DNA of 64,000 nt from Lentisalinibacter sp964427415 (GTDB taxonomy: Bacteria; Pseudomonadota; Gammaproteobacteria; Steroidobacterales; Woeseiaceae), in assembly GCA_964427415.1 (NCBI GenBank), contig CAYRUH010000002.1, positions 173,435 through 237,434 on the forward strand. Direction: 5' to 3'. Shown one piece after another: positions 43,600-52,304 of the stretch (position 1 is its first letter; each line of letters starts with the position of its first letter). The notes beneath the pieces are model-generated. The model saw nothing but the letters and a program-made list of their open reading frames with translations. It was not told where the DNA came from and made no database searches. The translations under genes were made by a program, and so were the position numbers.

Positions 43600-44151
43600 A
43601 TGAAAATACTGAAAGACATCCTCGAGGCCCGTAACGGCGGCGCCGTGAAACAACTGGCCGCCCAGTTCGGCCTGGGCGACGCCGAAGCCGGTGCGGCGGT
43701 GGCGAAGCTGCTGCCTGCCCTGACCGAGGGGCTGAAGAAGAACGCGGCGGCGCCGGGCGGCGCGGAGGCCCTGCTGGCGGCCCTGCAGAACGGCGCCCAC
43801 CGCCGCTACATCGAGGACCCCGCCCGGCTCGCCAGCGATGAGACCGTGCGCGACGGCGAAGGCATCCTCGGGCATCTGCTCGGCAGCAAGGACGTCAGCC
43901 GCCGGGTGGCGGCGAATGCCGCGGAGGAGACCGGCATCGACGTGGGCAAGCTGAAGCAGATGCTGCCGCTGGTGGCCGCGATGGCGATGGGCTCGCTGAG
44001 CAGGGAAAGCGCAGACGGCGGCGCCCTCCGCGAGGAGCGGGGCGGCGGCTCTGGCGGGCTCGGCGGCCTGCTGTCCGGCATGCTGGACGGCGACCGTGAC
44101 GGTTCGGTGAGCGACGACCTCTTCGGCATGGCGAAGAAGTTCCTGCGCTGA
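43600..44151 (+). CDS. DUF937 family protein
   Basis: 183 aa cytoplasmic protein with no signal peptide. Helical, Ala/Gly-rich: VKQLAAQFGLGDAEAGAAVA, ALTEGLKKN, and the repeated AAEETGIDVGKLKQMLPLVA pattern of DUF937. The C-terminus is a Gly-rich linker ending SVSDDLFGMAKKFLR. A good ribosome site is visible (AAGGACTCCGCC before the ATG). Function unknown; not tied to its neighbours. Confidence 0.75.
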   Translation: MKILKDILEARNGGAVKQLAAQFGLGDAEAGAAVAKLLPALTEGLKKNAAAPGGAEALLAALQNGAHRRYIEDPARLASDETVRDGEGILGHLLGSKDVSRRVAANAAEETGIDVGKLKQMLPLVAAMAMGSLSRESADGGALREERGGGSGGLGGLLSGMLDGDRDGSVSDDLFGMAKKFLR

Positions 44152-44210
44152 CGACGCCGCGGCGGCCGACGGTAGCGAGGCTTGCCGCCAGGCCGCACAA
44201 TGGAGGCCTG

Positions 44211-45335
44211 ATGGACGCACCGAGACAGGAATCGAGGCCGAGCGCCAGGAAGATCCACCGCGTCGAGGGCGAGTTCCCCATGCGCCGCGGCGGGGTGCTG
44301 GTGGACCCGCAGATCGCCTACGAGACGTGGGGTACGCTGAATGCCGCCCGCGACAATGCGGTGCTGATCTTCACCGGCCTGTCGCCCTCGGCCCATGCCA
44401 CTTCGTCCCGGGAAGACCCGGCGCCGGGCTGGTGGGAGGAGATGGTCGGGCCGGACCGGCCGGTGGATACCGAGCGCTATTTCGTGGTCTGCGTGAACTC
44501 GCTGGGCAGCTGCTATGGCTCCACCGGCGCGGCCTCCGTCGACCCGACCACCGGCCAGCCCTACCGGCTCAACTTCCCGGTGCTGAGCCTCGAGGACGTC
44601 GCCCGCGGCGGTCATGCCGTGGTCGAGCACCTCGGCATCGAGCGGCTGCATACGGTGATCGGCTGCAGCATGGGCGGCATGACGGCGCTCGCCTACTGCC
44701 TGCAGTACCCGGGGGCGGCGCGCCACCTCGTCTCCATCTCCTCCTGCGACCGCGCGCTGCCGTTCTCCATCGCCCTGCGCTCGCTGCAGCGGGAGATGAT
44801 CCGCAAGGACCCGGCGTGGAACGAGGGTAACTACGAACTGGGCCAGGGTCCGATCACCGGCATGCAGCTCGCCCGCAAGCTCGGCATGATCACTTACCGC
44901 TCGGCCAAGGAATGGGAGCAGCGCTTCGGCCGCGAGCGGGTATCCGAGGAGCACCTCTCGGGCGACCCCTTCTGCATCGACTTCTCCGTGGAGTCTTACC
45001 TGGAACACCATGCCCGCAAGTTCACCGGCCAGTTCGACGCCAACTGCTATCTCTACCTCTCGCGTGCCAGCGACCTGTTTGATCTGGGCGACCACGGCGG
45101 CTCCCGCCACGTCGCGTTTTCGCGCATCGACCTGGAACGGGCCGTGGTGATCGGTGTAGAGACCGACTTCCTGTTCCCCATCCGTCAGCAGGAAGATCTG
45201 GCCGACGGACTGCGCAAACCGGGCCGCGAGGTAGAGTTCGTGCGGCTGCACTCGCCGCAGGGCCACGACTCCTTCCTGGTGGACATGGATTCCTTCCGCC
45301 CGGTGATCTGCCGCTTTTTCGAGACCTGCAGTTAA
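44211..45335 (+). CDS. metX: MetX-family acyltransferase, probably serine O-succinyltransferase type
   Basis: 374 aa alpha/beta hydrolase acyltransferase. Oxyanion/substrate motif VNSLGSCYGSTGAASVDP near residue 95; nucleophile S153 in GCSMGGMTAL; catalytic Asp in GVETDFLFPIRQQ near 316; His in SPQGHDSFL near 350. The CYGSTG and PFSIALRSLQREMIRKDP segments resemble the Xanthomonas-type proteins once called homoserine O-acetyltransferase and later assigned as serine O-succinyltransferases in cysteine synthesis. I recall this resemblance and did not compute it; a homoserine acyltransferase remains possible. No metW follows. Confidence 0.85.
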   Translation: MDAPRQESRPSARKIHRVEGEFPMRRGGVLVDPQIAYETWGTLNAARDNAVLIFTGLSPSAHATSSREDPAPGWWEEMVGPDRPVDTERYFVVCVNSLGSCYGSTGAASVDPTTGQPYRLNFPVLSLEDVARGGHAVVEHLGIERLHTVIGCSMGGMTALAYCLQYPGAARHLVSISSCDRALPFSIALRSLQREMIRKDPAWNEGNYELGQGPITGMQLARKLGMITYRSAKEWEQRFGRERVSEEHLSGDPFCIDFSVESYLEHHARKFTGQFDANCYLYLSRASDLFDLGDHGGSRHVAFSRIDLERAVVIGVETDFLFPIRQQEDLADGLRKPGREVEFVRLHSPQGHDSFLVDMDSFRPVICRFFETCS

Positions 45336-45380
45336 CCCCACTTCTTCCTGCCCGGCCCCCTTCTGTGGTGGCCGCCCTGC

Positions 45381-45430
45381 GGGGGTATCCATCTTGCTCC
45401 CGACAAAAGGTCGCGGCGATGGATACCCCC
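45381..45430. terminator. Long 12-bp inverted repeat between convergent genes
   Basis: GGGGGTATCCAT at 45381-45392 and its exact complement ATGGATACCCCC at 45419-45430, with a 26-nt loop that has its own small stem (CGAC-AAAAG-GTCG). It lies between the MetX and M23 peptidase stops. No T-tract; either a bidirectional terminator or a mobile palindrome. Confidence 0.5.
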
Positions 45431-45458
45431 GATGGCGGGCCAACGCCAAAAGAAAGCC

Positions 45459-45483
45459 GGATCGGGCCTGGAGGCCCTCCTAC
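45459..45483 (+). repeat. REP-like palindrome, third copy
   Basis: GGATCGGGCCTGGAGGCCCT, followed by CCTAC, shares head and stem with the units at 6241-6291. Its end overlaps the stop codon of the M23 peptidase gene by four bases. Confidence 0.55.
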
Positions 45484-46382
45484 CTCAGGAAGAGCGCCGG
45501 GTCTACGGCGGTGGCATTCAGGTACACGCCCCAGTGCAGGTGCGGGCCGGTCACCCGGCCGGTCGCACCGACCGTGCCCAGCTGCCCACCGGCGTCCAGA
45601 TCCTCGCCTTCCTCGACATCGATGCGCGCGAGGTGGCAGTAGAGGGTGACCAGACCCTGGCCGTGGTCGACGATCACCGTGTTGCCGTTGAAGAAATAGT
45701 CGCCGGTGGCGACGACCCGGCCGGGCAGTGGATTCTCGACGGGCGTGCCCTGCGGCGCCGCGATGTCCATGCCCTTGTGGGGCGAGCGGGGCTGGTCGTT
45801 GAAGAAGCGCCGCAGGCCGAAGCTGGAGCTTCGCCGCCCCGACACCGGCGCCTCGAAGCCGAGTGCCGGTTCGCGTGATTCGCTGAATCGCCCGAGGGCC
45901 GCATCGATGATCCGGCGCTCGCGGCCGATGCGCTCGAGATCCGCCGGGTCAGGCGTGACGTGGCGGCGATCGGGGACCGTCAGGTGCTGGGCGGCGTAAT
46001 CCGCTGCGCTGATCTCGACAGCGACCTCCCTGCGCTCGCCGTCGGCAGTTTCCACGGACAGCGTCACTGTGCCCGGCTCCCTGTCCAGCGGAATGCCGGC
46101 CACCGCCAGCCAACGCCCGTCCTGCCGGCGCAGCATGACCCGGCGCTCGCCCAGGTAGACCCGGGCCGGCGGCGAGGCCGTGTCGGGCAGGGCCACGGTT
46201 GCGATGCCGCCCGGCCGTGGCGCATGGGGCAGGGGCCTGCCTGCGCCGTGCACCGCGCGGTACATGTCGGCCGCGTTCGCGGCCTGGCACAGCACGGCCG
46301 CGGTCAGGCCGGCGAGAAGGAGGTTCACTGCAATGGCGGTCAGCGGGCCGGGGATCGCAGCTGGGGGCCATTGCCATTTCAT
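45480..46382 (-). CDS. M23 family metallopeptidase (LytM domain)
   Basis: 300 aa. N-terminal signal/anchor (AIAVNLLLAGLTAAVLCQAA, residues 17-36), an immunoglobulin-like N-terminal domain (residues about 60-120), then the LytM domain: zinc ligands in HKGMDIAAPQGTPV near residue 197 and HLHWGVY near 281, with the intervening GRVVATGDYFFNGNTVIVDH. All metal ligands appear present, so it is probably an active peptidoglycan endopeptidase. Start overlaps the xseA stop (ATGA), so the two are co-transcribed. Confidence 0.9.
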   Translation of the reverse strand: MKWQWPPAAIPGPLTAIAVNLLLAGLTAAVLCQAANAADMYRAVHGAGRPLPHAPRPGGIATVALPDTASPPARVYLGERRVMLRRQDGRWLAVAGIPLDREPGTVTLSVETADGERREVAVEISAADYAAQHLTVPDRRHVTPDPADLERIGRERRIIDAALGRFSESREPALGFEAPVSGRRSSSFGLRRFFNDQPRSPHKGMDIAAPQGTPVENPLPGRVVATGDYFFNGNTVIVDHGQGLVTLYCHLARIDVEEGEDLDAGGQLGTVGATGRVTGPHLHWGVYLNATAVDPALFLR

Positions 46383-47761
46383 TTCTGATCCTCCGGTGTC
46401 TCGATGGATTCCACGACGGCGGTCAGGCTGCCGCGGGCGACGCGGGCGCGGATTCGCGCGCCGGGCTCGACCGTGGCTGCCTCGCGCAGCACGGCATCGC
46501 CCGGCTCCGTCGAGACGATGGCATAGCCCCGCTCCAGGGTCGCCAGCGGGTTCACCGTATTGAGCGCGCGGGCGTCGCCGGCGAGACGGGTTCTGAGCCC
46601 CTGCAGGCGCTCGGGCATGACCCGGCGCAATGTCCGGTCCGCCAGGCGCAAGCGGCCATGCAGTTCCTTCAGCCGGCCCGCCGGAGAGGCGGCCAGCAGG
46701 CGCGCGTGCTGGCGCTCGAGGCGGTGCCCGGCCGTGACCAGGAGCGCGCTGCGTGCGGACGCCATACGACGCGACAGCGAGTCCAGGCGCTCCTGCTGCT
46801 GGCGAAGCCGCCGCGCCGGGCTCGCCAGGGTCAGCCGCCGCGCCAGCCGGTCCAGGGTCTGGCCACGGCCCTCCAGCCGCCGGTCCAGGCCGGAGGCCAG
46901 CCGTCGTGCGCCCTGATCCAGCCGCGCCGACCATTCCCGCCAGTCCGGCACCACCAGTTCCGCCGCGCCGGAGGGCGTGGGCGCCCGCAGGTCCGCGGCG
47001 AAATCCGCGATGGTGAAATCGATCTCGTGGCCGACGCCGGTGAGCACCGGGATCGGACTGGCGCGCACCGCGCGGGCCACCGCCTCCTCGTTGAACGACC
47101 ACAGGTCCTCCAGCGAGCCGCCGCCGCGGGCGAGGATGAGCACGTCGCACTCGGTGCGCCGCCCGGCCGTCTCGATGGCGGCGACGATCCCGGGCGCTGC
47201 TGCATCGCCCTGCACGGCGGTGGGGTAGACGATGACCGGTACCGCCGGGAAACGTCGCGCGAGCACCTGCAGGATGTCGCGGACCGCCGCGCCGGTGGGC
47301 GAGGTGACCACGCCGACCCGCCGGGGCAGGCGCGGCAGGCGTCGCTTCAGCGCCTGGTCGAACAGCCCTTCGGCGGCGAGCTTCTTCTTCAGCGCGTCGA
47401 AGCGCCGTCGAAGCTCCCCTTCGCCGGCTTCCTCCATTTGCTCGACGATCATCTGGTAGTCGCCACGGGGCTCGTACAGGCTGACGCGGCCGCGCACCAG
47501 CACCTGCCGGCCGTTCTCCGGGCGGAAGGCCAGTCCGCGCTGGCGCTGGCGGAAAAAGGCACAGCGGATCTGCGCCCCGTCGTCTTTCAGGCTGAAATAC
47601 ACGTGCCCCGAGGCCGGGCGGGCGAGATTCGAGAGCTCGCCCTCCACCCACAGGCGAGGCAGCTCGGTCTCCAGCAGCAGGCGCACGTCCCGGTTGAGTT
47701 GCGAGACGCTGAGCGGGCGTTCCCGGCCGCCGCCGGGCAGGGGGGTATCCACGGATTCCAT
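46379..47761 (-). CDS. xseA: Exodeoxyribonuclease VII large subunit
   Basis: 460 aa from the ATG at 47761. N-terminal OB fold (SVSQLNRDVRLLLETELPRL, VEGELSNLARPASGHVYFSL), catalytic core with VGVVTSPTGAAVRDILQVL near residue 137, LILARGGGSLEDLWSFNEE near 195 and TGVGHEIDFTIADFAADLRA near 227, then a long coiled coil. xseB is not adjacent. A TATACT on the minus strand about 10 bases before the start could give a nearly leaderless message. Diverges from guaB. Confidence 0.95.
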   Translation of the reverse strand: MESVDTPLPGGGRERPLSVSQLNRDVRLLLETELPRLWVEGELSNLARPASGHVYFSLKDDGAQIRCAFFRQRQRGLAFRPENGRQVLVRGRVSLYEPRGDYQMIVEQMEEAGEGELRRRFDALKKKLAAEGLFDQALKRRLPRLPRRVGVVTSPTGAAVRDILQVLARRFPAVPVIVYPTAVQGDAAAPGIVAAIETAGRRTECDVLILARGGGSLEDLWSFNEEAVARAVRASPIPVLTGVGHEIDFTIADFAADLRAPTPSGAAELVVPDWREWSARLDQGARRLASGLDRRLEGRGQTLDRLARRLTLASPARRLRQQQERLDSLSRRMASARSALLVTAGHRLERQHARLLAASPAGRLKELHGRLRLADRTLRRVMPERLQGLRTRLAGDARALNTVNPLATLERGYAIVSTEPGDAVLREAATVEPGARIRARVARGSLTAVVESIETPEDQK

Positions 47762-47800
47762 GGCGCGACAGTATAGGTCAGCGTGAGGCCTGACATCCGG

Positions 47801-47829
47801 TTTACCGGCTCGGCGGTGAGGCATACAAT
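47801..47829 (+). promoter_or_regulatory. Sigma70 promoter of guaB-guaA
   Basis: TTTACC (47801-47806) and TACAAT (47824-47829) at 17 bp spacing, 33 bp before the guaB start. Confidence 0.65.
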
Positions 47830-47862
47830 AGTCGGTTTACCCGAACCGCCAGGCAGAACCCA

Positions 47863-49323
47863 ATGCGCATAGCGAAGGAAGCGCTCACATTCGACGACGT
47901 CCTCCTGCAGCCGGCCTATTCCGAGGTGCTGCCGCGGCAGGTAAGCCTGGCCACCCGGCTGACCCGCGAGATCCCTCTCAACATCCCGCTGACCTCGGCC
48001 GCCATGGACACGGTCACCGGTGGCCGGCTTGCGATTACCATCGCCCAGGAAGGCGGGCTGGGCGTCATCCACAAGAACATGACGCCCCGTGAGCAGGCGC
48101 GCCAGGTCATGCTGGTCAAGAAGTACGAGAGCGGCGTCATCTCCGATCCCATTACGGTCCCGCCGGACCTCACCATCCGCGAGGTCATGGAACTCACCCG
48201 GTCGAATAACATCTCCGGGGTGCCGGTGGTGGACGGTGACGAGACGGTCGGTATCGTCACCAATCGGGACCTGCGCTTCGAGACCCGGCTGGATTCACCG
48301 GTGTCCTCTGTGATGACGCCGAAGGAGAAGCTGGTCACGGTGCGTGAGGGCGCAGCCAAGGACGAAGTGCTCTCGCTGCTGCACAGGCACCGCATTGAAA
48401 AGGTGCTGGTGGTGGACGACAACTTCCGCCTGCGCGGCATGATCACGGCCAAGGATTTCCAGAAAGCCACGGACTTCCCGCTGGCCTGCAAGGACGAACG
48501 CGGCGCGCTCCGCGTGGGCGCCGCCGTGGGCACCGGCGCCGACACCGACGAGCGGGTCGAGCGGCTGGTGAAGAGCGGCGTCGACGTCATCGTCGTCGAC
48601 ACCTCGCACGGCTTCTCCCGGGGCGTGCTCGACCGGGTCTCCTGGATCAAGCGGCACTATCCGGACACCCAGGTCATCGGCGGCAATGTGGTCACCGGCG
48701 ATGCCGCACTCGCCCTGGCCGAGGCCGGCGCCGATGCCGTCAAGGTGGGCATCGGTCCCGGCTCCATCTGCACCACCCGCGTGGTGGCCGGCGTCGGCGT
48801 GCCGCAGATCTCTGCGGTGGCGGAGGTGGCCGACGCGTTGGCGCCGAGCGGCGTACCGGTGATCGCCGATGGCGGCATCCGCTATTCCGGCGACATTGCC
48901 AAGGCGCTGGTCGCCGGCGGCTACTGCGTGATGATCGGCGGGCTGTTCGCCGGCACGGAGGAGTCGCCGGGGGAGGTCGAACTCTACCAGGGCCGCTCCT
49001 ACAAGTCCTACCGGGGCATGGGCTCCATCGGGGCGATGGCGAAAGGCTCCAAGGACCGCTACTTCCAGGACGCCACCGAGGAGTTGGAAAAGCTGGTGCC
49101 TGAGGGCATCGAGGGCCGGGTGCCCTACAAGGGCAGCATGGTTGCCATCGTCCATCAGCTGATGGGCGGCGTGCGGGCGGCCATGGGCTACACCGGCTGC
49201 AGCTCCATCGACGAGATGCGCACCAAGCCCCAGTTCGTGCGCATCACCGGCGCGGGCATGCGCGAGAGCCACGTCCACGACGTCGCGATCACGAAGGAAG
49301 CGCCGAACTACCGCGCCGAGTAA
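47863..49323 (+). CDS. guaB: Inosine-5'-monophosphate dehydrogenase
   Basis: Converts IMP to XMP with NAD+. 486 aa. N-terminal TFDDVLLQPAYSEVLP, two CBS domains at about residues 95-205 (PVVDGDETVGIVTNRDLRFE, RIEKVLVVDDNFRLRGMITA), catalytic loop GPGSICTTR with the active cysteine near residue 305, flap YRGMGSIGAMAKGSKDRYFQ near 385. Forms an operon with guaA seven bases downstream. Confidence 0.97.
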   Translation: MRIAKEALTFDDVLLQPAYSEVLPRQVSLATRLTREIPLNIPLTSAAMDTVTGGRLAITIAQEGGLGVIHKNMTPREQARQVMLVKKYESGVISDPITVPPDLTIREVMELTRSNNISGVPVVDGDETVGIVTNRDLRFETRLDSPVSSVMTPKEKLVTVREGAAKDEVLSLLHRHRIEKVLVVDDNFRLRGMITAKDFQKATDFPLACKDERGALRVGAAVGTGADTDERVERLVKSGVDVIVVDTSHGFSRGVLDRVSWIKRHYPDTQVIGGNVVTGDAALALAEAGADAVKVGIGPGSICTTRVVAGVGVPQISAVAEVADALAPSGVPVIADGGIRYSGDIAKALVAGGYCVMIGGLFAGTEESPGEVELYQGRSYKSYRGMGSIGAMAKGSKDRYFQDATEELEKLVPEGIEGRVPYKGSMVAIVHQLMGGVRAAMGYTGCSSIDEMRTKPQFVRITGAGMRESHVHDVAITKEAPNYRAE

Positions 49324-49330
49324 GCCGCCG

Positions 49331-50905
49331 ATGTCACGGGACATCCATGCGCACCGCATCCTGATCGTCGATTTCGGCTCCCAGTACACTCAGCTGATTG
49401 CGCGGCGCGTGCGCGAAGCCGGCGTCTACTGCGAGATTCACCCCTGGGACATGGGCGAGGCCGAAATCCGCGGCTACAGCGCCAGCGGCGTCATCCTCTC
49501 CGGCGGTCCGGAATCGGTGAACCTGGACGACCCGCCCCGGGCCCATGAAGCCCTGTTCGAGCTCGGCGTGCCCGTGCTCGGCATCTGTTATGGCATGCAG
49601 GCCATGGCGGCCCAGCTCGGTGGTCGGGTAGCGGCCTCGGTGCAACGGGAGTTCGGCTATGCCGAGATCCGGCCGGGTGATTCGGAATTGCTGCACGGCC
49701 TGGTCGACGAGCATCACCGCGACGGTACGGCGCTGCTGAAGGTGTGGATGAGTCACGGCGACCGGGTCGAGGCGCTGCCGCCCGGCTTCGCAGCGGCCGC
49801 ATCCAGCGACAACTCGCCGCTGGCCGCCATGGAGGACCCGCAGCGCCACTTCTACGGCCTGCAGTTCCACCCCGAGGTGACCCATACTCTGCAGGGCGAG
49901 CAGATCGTCTTCCGCTTCGTGCGGGATATCTGCGGCTGCCCCGGCGACTGGACGCCGGGCAACATCGTCGCCGACGCCATCGCCATGGTGCGCGCTCAGG
50001 TGGGCGACGGCCGGGTGCTGCTGGGGCTCTCCGGCGGCGTCGACTCCTCGGTGGTGGCGGCGCTGTTGCACGAGGCCATCGGCGAGCAACTCGTCTGCGT
50101 GTTTGTGGACCACGGTCTGCTGCGCATGAACGAGGGCGACCAGGTCATGGACACCTTCGCCCGGCATCTCGGCGTGAACGTCATCCGGGTGAACGCGGCG
50201 GACCGCTTCTTCGCGGCGCTGGAAGGCGTCGCGGATCCGGAAGAGAAGCGCAAGATCATCGGCCGCGAATTCATCGCCGTCTTCGACGAACAGGCCCGGG
50301 AGCTGGAAGGCATCGACTGGCTGGCCCAGGGCACGATCTACCCGGACGTGATCGAGTCCGCCGGCGCGCGGACCGGCAAGGCGCACGTGATCAAGTCCCA
50401 CCACAACGTGGGCGGCCTGCCGGAGAAGATGAACCTGAAGCTGGTCGAGCCGTTGCGCGAGCTCTTCAAGGACGAAGTGCGGCGTATCGGCGTGGAACTC
50501 GGCCTGCCCCGGGAGATGGTCTACCGCCATCCCTTCCCGGGACCGGGTCTCGGCGTACGCATCCTCGGCGAGGTCAAGCGCGAGTATGCCGCGCTCCTGC
50601 AGCGCGCCGACGAGATATTCATTTCGGAACTGCGCGCCCACGATCTCTACGACAAGACCAGCCAGGCCTTCGCCGTGTTCCTGCCGGTACGCTCGGTCGG
50701 CGTGATGGGTGACGGGCGGCGCTACAACTGGGTGATCGCGCTGCGCGCCGTGGAGACCATCGATTTCATGACCGCCCGCTGGGCGCACCTGCCGTACCAG
50801 TTCCTGGAGCGGGTCTCGCTGCGGATCATCAACGAGGTGGACGGCATCTCCCGGGTCACTTATGACATCTCCGGCAAGCCGCCGGCGACGATCGAGTGGG
50901 AGTGA
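49331..50905 (+). CDS. guaA: GMP synthase (glutamine-hydrolysing)
   Basis: Amidates XMP to GMP. 524 aa. Class I glutamine amidotransferase domain with C86 in GICYGMQ and FHPEVTHT near residue 180; ATP pyrophosphatase P-loop LSGGVDSSVVAALL near 232; C-terminal dimerisation domain ending GKPPATIEWE. The gene is intact, but its last 15 bases are repeated in the 104-bp repeats downstream, so this 3' end is inferred to be the attachment site of the island that starts right after it. Confidence 0.97.
   Translation: MSRDIHAHRILIVDFGSQYTQLIARRVREAGVYCEIHPWDMGEAEIRGYSASGVILSGGPESVNLDDPPRAHEALFELGVPVLGICYGMQAMAAQLGGRVAASVQREFGYAEIRPGDSELLHGLVDEHHRDGTALLKVWMSHGDRVEALPPGFAAAASSDNSPLAAMEDPQRHFYGLQFHPEVTHTLQGEQIVFRFVRDICGCPGDWTPGNIVADAIAMVRAQVGDGRVLLGLSGGVDSSVVAALLHEAIGEQLVCVFVDHGLLRMNEGDQVMDTFARHLGVNVIRVNAADRFFAALEGVADPEEKRKIIGREFIAVFDEQARELEGIDWLAQGTIYPDVIESAGARTGKAHVIKSHHNVGGLPEKMNLKLVEPLRELFKDEVRRIGVELGLPREMVYRHPFPGPGLGVRILGEVKREYAALLQRADEIFISELRAHDLYDKTSQAFAVFLPVRSVGVMGDGRRYNWVIALRAVETIDFMTARWAHLPYQFLERVSLRIINEVDGISRVTYDISGKPPATIEWE
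50891..50905 (+). other. Inferred attachment-site core at the guaA 3' end
   Basis: ATCGAGTGGGAGTGA, encoding IEWE-stop. It is identical to the end of repeat copy A (60330-60344) and differs at one base from copy B; copy C matches its first ten bases before the window ends. The guaA/B match extends three further bases (CTG). Confidence 0.7.
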
Positions 50906-51092
50906 CTGGCACGCACAGGCAATGACTGGCAACGGCCGGCAATAGCGATCTCAACTCAACGGTATTTGTAGCGAATCGAGCGGGGCTCGAATTTGTCAGC
51001 AATTGGCACTGACAGGGAGCACCCGCGCCTACCAGTATGAGAGATTGTTCGAGAGTGCTCAGCAATTTCAATCATAAAGGTGTTATATCCGG

Positions 51093-51392
51093 TTATTTCA
51101 GATGGCGTTGTGGATCCTGCCGGCCATGCAGAACACGGATGATTTCAACGCTGTTGGCGGTCACACGGTAAAACAGGGTGTGGCTTTCTACGGGGAGGCT
51201 TCTGGTGTCGGGTAGGAGCTCGGGGCGCTCGGTACCCATAAGTGGCTGCTGGGTCAGCAACCAGAATTGATTCTTTATAGTGGACAGGTAGCTTTCAGAT
51301 TGTGCTCGTCCCCACTGTCGCAGGCCATATTGGTAAATGTCCTTGAGGTCATTTTTAGCGGCAGGCGCAATGACGAGCTGATGGGACACCAA
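51093..51392 (-). CDS. parE: RelE/ParE family toxin
   Basis: 99 aa with a TTG start at 51392 (GTG at 51389 also possible). Fold features: LVIAPAAKNDLKDIYQYGLR helix, the central SLPVESHTLFYRVTANSVEI strands and the C-terminal RVLHGRQDPQRHL motif characteristic of ParE toxins, which poison gyrase. Five bases after the parD stop. First complete gene beyond guaA; GC clearly below the backbone. The target (gyrase or ribosome) is inferred from family. Confidence 0.88.
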   Translation of the reverse strand: MVSHQLVIAPAAKNDLKDIYQYGLRQWGRAQSESYLSTIKNQFWLLTQQPLMGTERPELLPDTRSLPVESHTLFYRVTANSVEIIRVLHGRQDPQRHLK

Positions 51393-51397
51393 GAAGG

Positions 51398-51655
51398 TCA
51401 GCTCTTGATATCTTCAAACAAGGTGTCGAGCGCCGATCTTGATTCGACTACGATACCTTCTCCACGGTCTAGTTGGTCTACGCCGACCTTCAGTTGCTCA
51501 CGTAGTCGAGTCAATTTGATCTCATGAACCCAGTCTTCATGGGTTTCCATAAAACGGAGCGCCTCGCGGATGACTTCGCTCGCATTGTTGTAAAAACCGG
51601 TTTCCACTTTGGCTTTAACGCGAGCTTCCAGTTCAGGAGTTAGTGAAATATGCAT
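51398..51655 (-). CDS. parD: ParD-type antitoxin
   Basis: 85 aa from the ATG at 51655, with AAGG six bases upstream. Ribbon-helix-helix N-terminus (HISLTPELEARVKAKVETGF, NASEVIREALRFMETHED) and a C-terminal toxin-binding tail ending LDTLFEDIKS. It would neutralise ParE and repress its own promoter. Its coupling to parE and the family pairing support a type II system that maintains the island. Confidence 0.88.
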   Translation of the reverse strand: MHISLTPELEARVKAKVETGFYNNASEVIREALRFMETHEDWVHEIKLTRLREQLKVGVDQLDRGEGIVVESRSALDTLFEDIKS

Positions 51656-51688
51656 AATGACCTTCAAGGGTAGATGCTGTTCTAAAGG

Positions 51689-51717
51689 ATGCTAGGTTGG
51701 ATTACAAAGATTGTCAA
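51689..51717 (-). promoter_or_regulatory. Promoter of parDE
   Basis: Minus-strand TTGACA (51712-51717) and TAGCAT (51689-51694) with 17 bp spacing, giving a leader of about 30 nt before parD. Confidence 0.6.
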
Positions 51718-52069
51718 ACATTGTATCGACGATCGCGCCGGTTGTTAATGGCGTTCTCTGAATAATCGAGCGTATGGCTCCCGTACATTGAGGTTGTTGC
51801 CGGACGCAGGGTGTGGGGTTTCGGGAAGTCGGGATTTGGGGCCCGCAGCGATGGCGGTGCCATGCACCACATTTCTTGCGTGTGATATAAGGTCGGCACG
51901 TCAGCCTTATTGTCTTACAGTAGGGTTCTACCCCACTTTCACGGACGTTCCTAAACCAGTTAAACACTCAAGATCACGGTTGGCCACTCTTCACCATTTT
52001 CGTGGATTTTGAAACCGCTCAATTGGCGCAACGCACTAATCCTTGTATTTGTCCTTGATTGCCTGAGTC
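51718..52069. other. Gene-free stretch between parDE promoter and PepSY remnant
   Basis: No reading frame here has recognisable similarity. At about 51930-51950 the sequence CTACCCCACTTTCACGGAC resembles the terminal repeat of some insertion sequences, but no partner end or transposase is visible. Probably degraded mobile-element DNA. Confidence 0.4.
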
Positions 52070-52304
52070 TCACGTCACGTCCCAGCCGAGGTGTTTGGCG
52101 GCAACCGATATAAGGGCAGCTGGCGGCTCGGTGGTAATCTGTGGGCGACACGATGAGCATGTCCCTATGAAGGGCGTGATCAATCTCGGTCTCGAAAAGA
52201 TAGATGGCGCCGGTCACGGCCAGAAGGATGAGGAACGGCAACGATATGACCCCGGCATAGAAATGCTAGCGCCAGGCCGCACGATGGATCTGAGCGCTGG
52301 TCAT
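52070..52304 (-). pseudogene. Decayed N-terminus of a PepSY-associated membrane protein
   Basis: The ATG at 52304 overlaps the ABC ATPase stop (ATGA), so it was the next gene of the uptake operon. The frame reads MTSAQIHRAAWR, then an in-frame TAG, then HFYAGVISLPFLILLAVTGA and IYLFETEIDHALHRDMLIV, the typical first membrane helix of PepSY/siderophore-reductase proteins. After SPT the similarity continues in another frame (PPAALISVAAKHLGWDV) up to a TGA at 52070. A nonsense mutation, a frameshift and loss of the remaining several hundred residues make it a pseudogene. Confidence 0.75.

Noticed and set aside
50973..50990. AATCGAGCGGGGCTCGAATT as another decayed guaA core or a terminator
   Set aside because: Only AATCGAG and GGG match the core, and the stem is five pairs with no T-tract; too weak to call either.
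51930..51950. Insertion-sequence end
   Set aside because: CTACCCCACTTTCACGGAC looks like a terminal repeat, but there is no matching inverted end, target duplication or transposase nearby.
51692..51967. 91-codon minus-strand frame between parDE and the PepSY remnant
   Set aside because: No recognisable domain, atypical composition, and it overlaps the parDE promoter.
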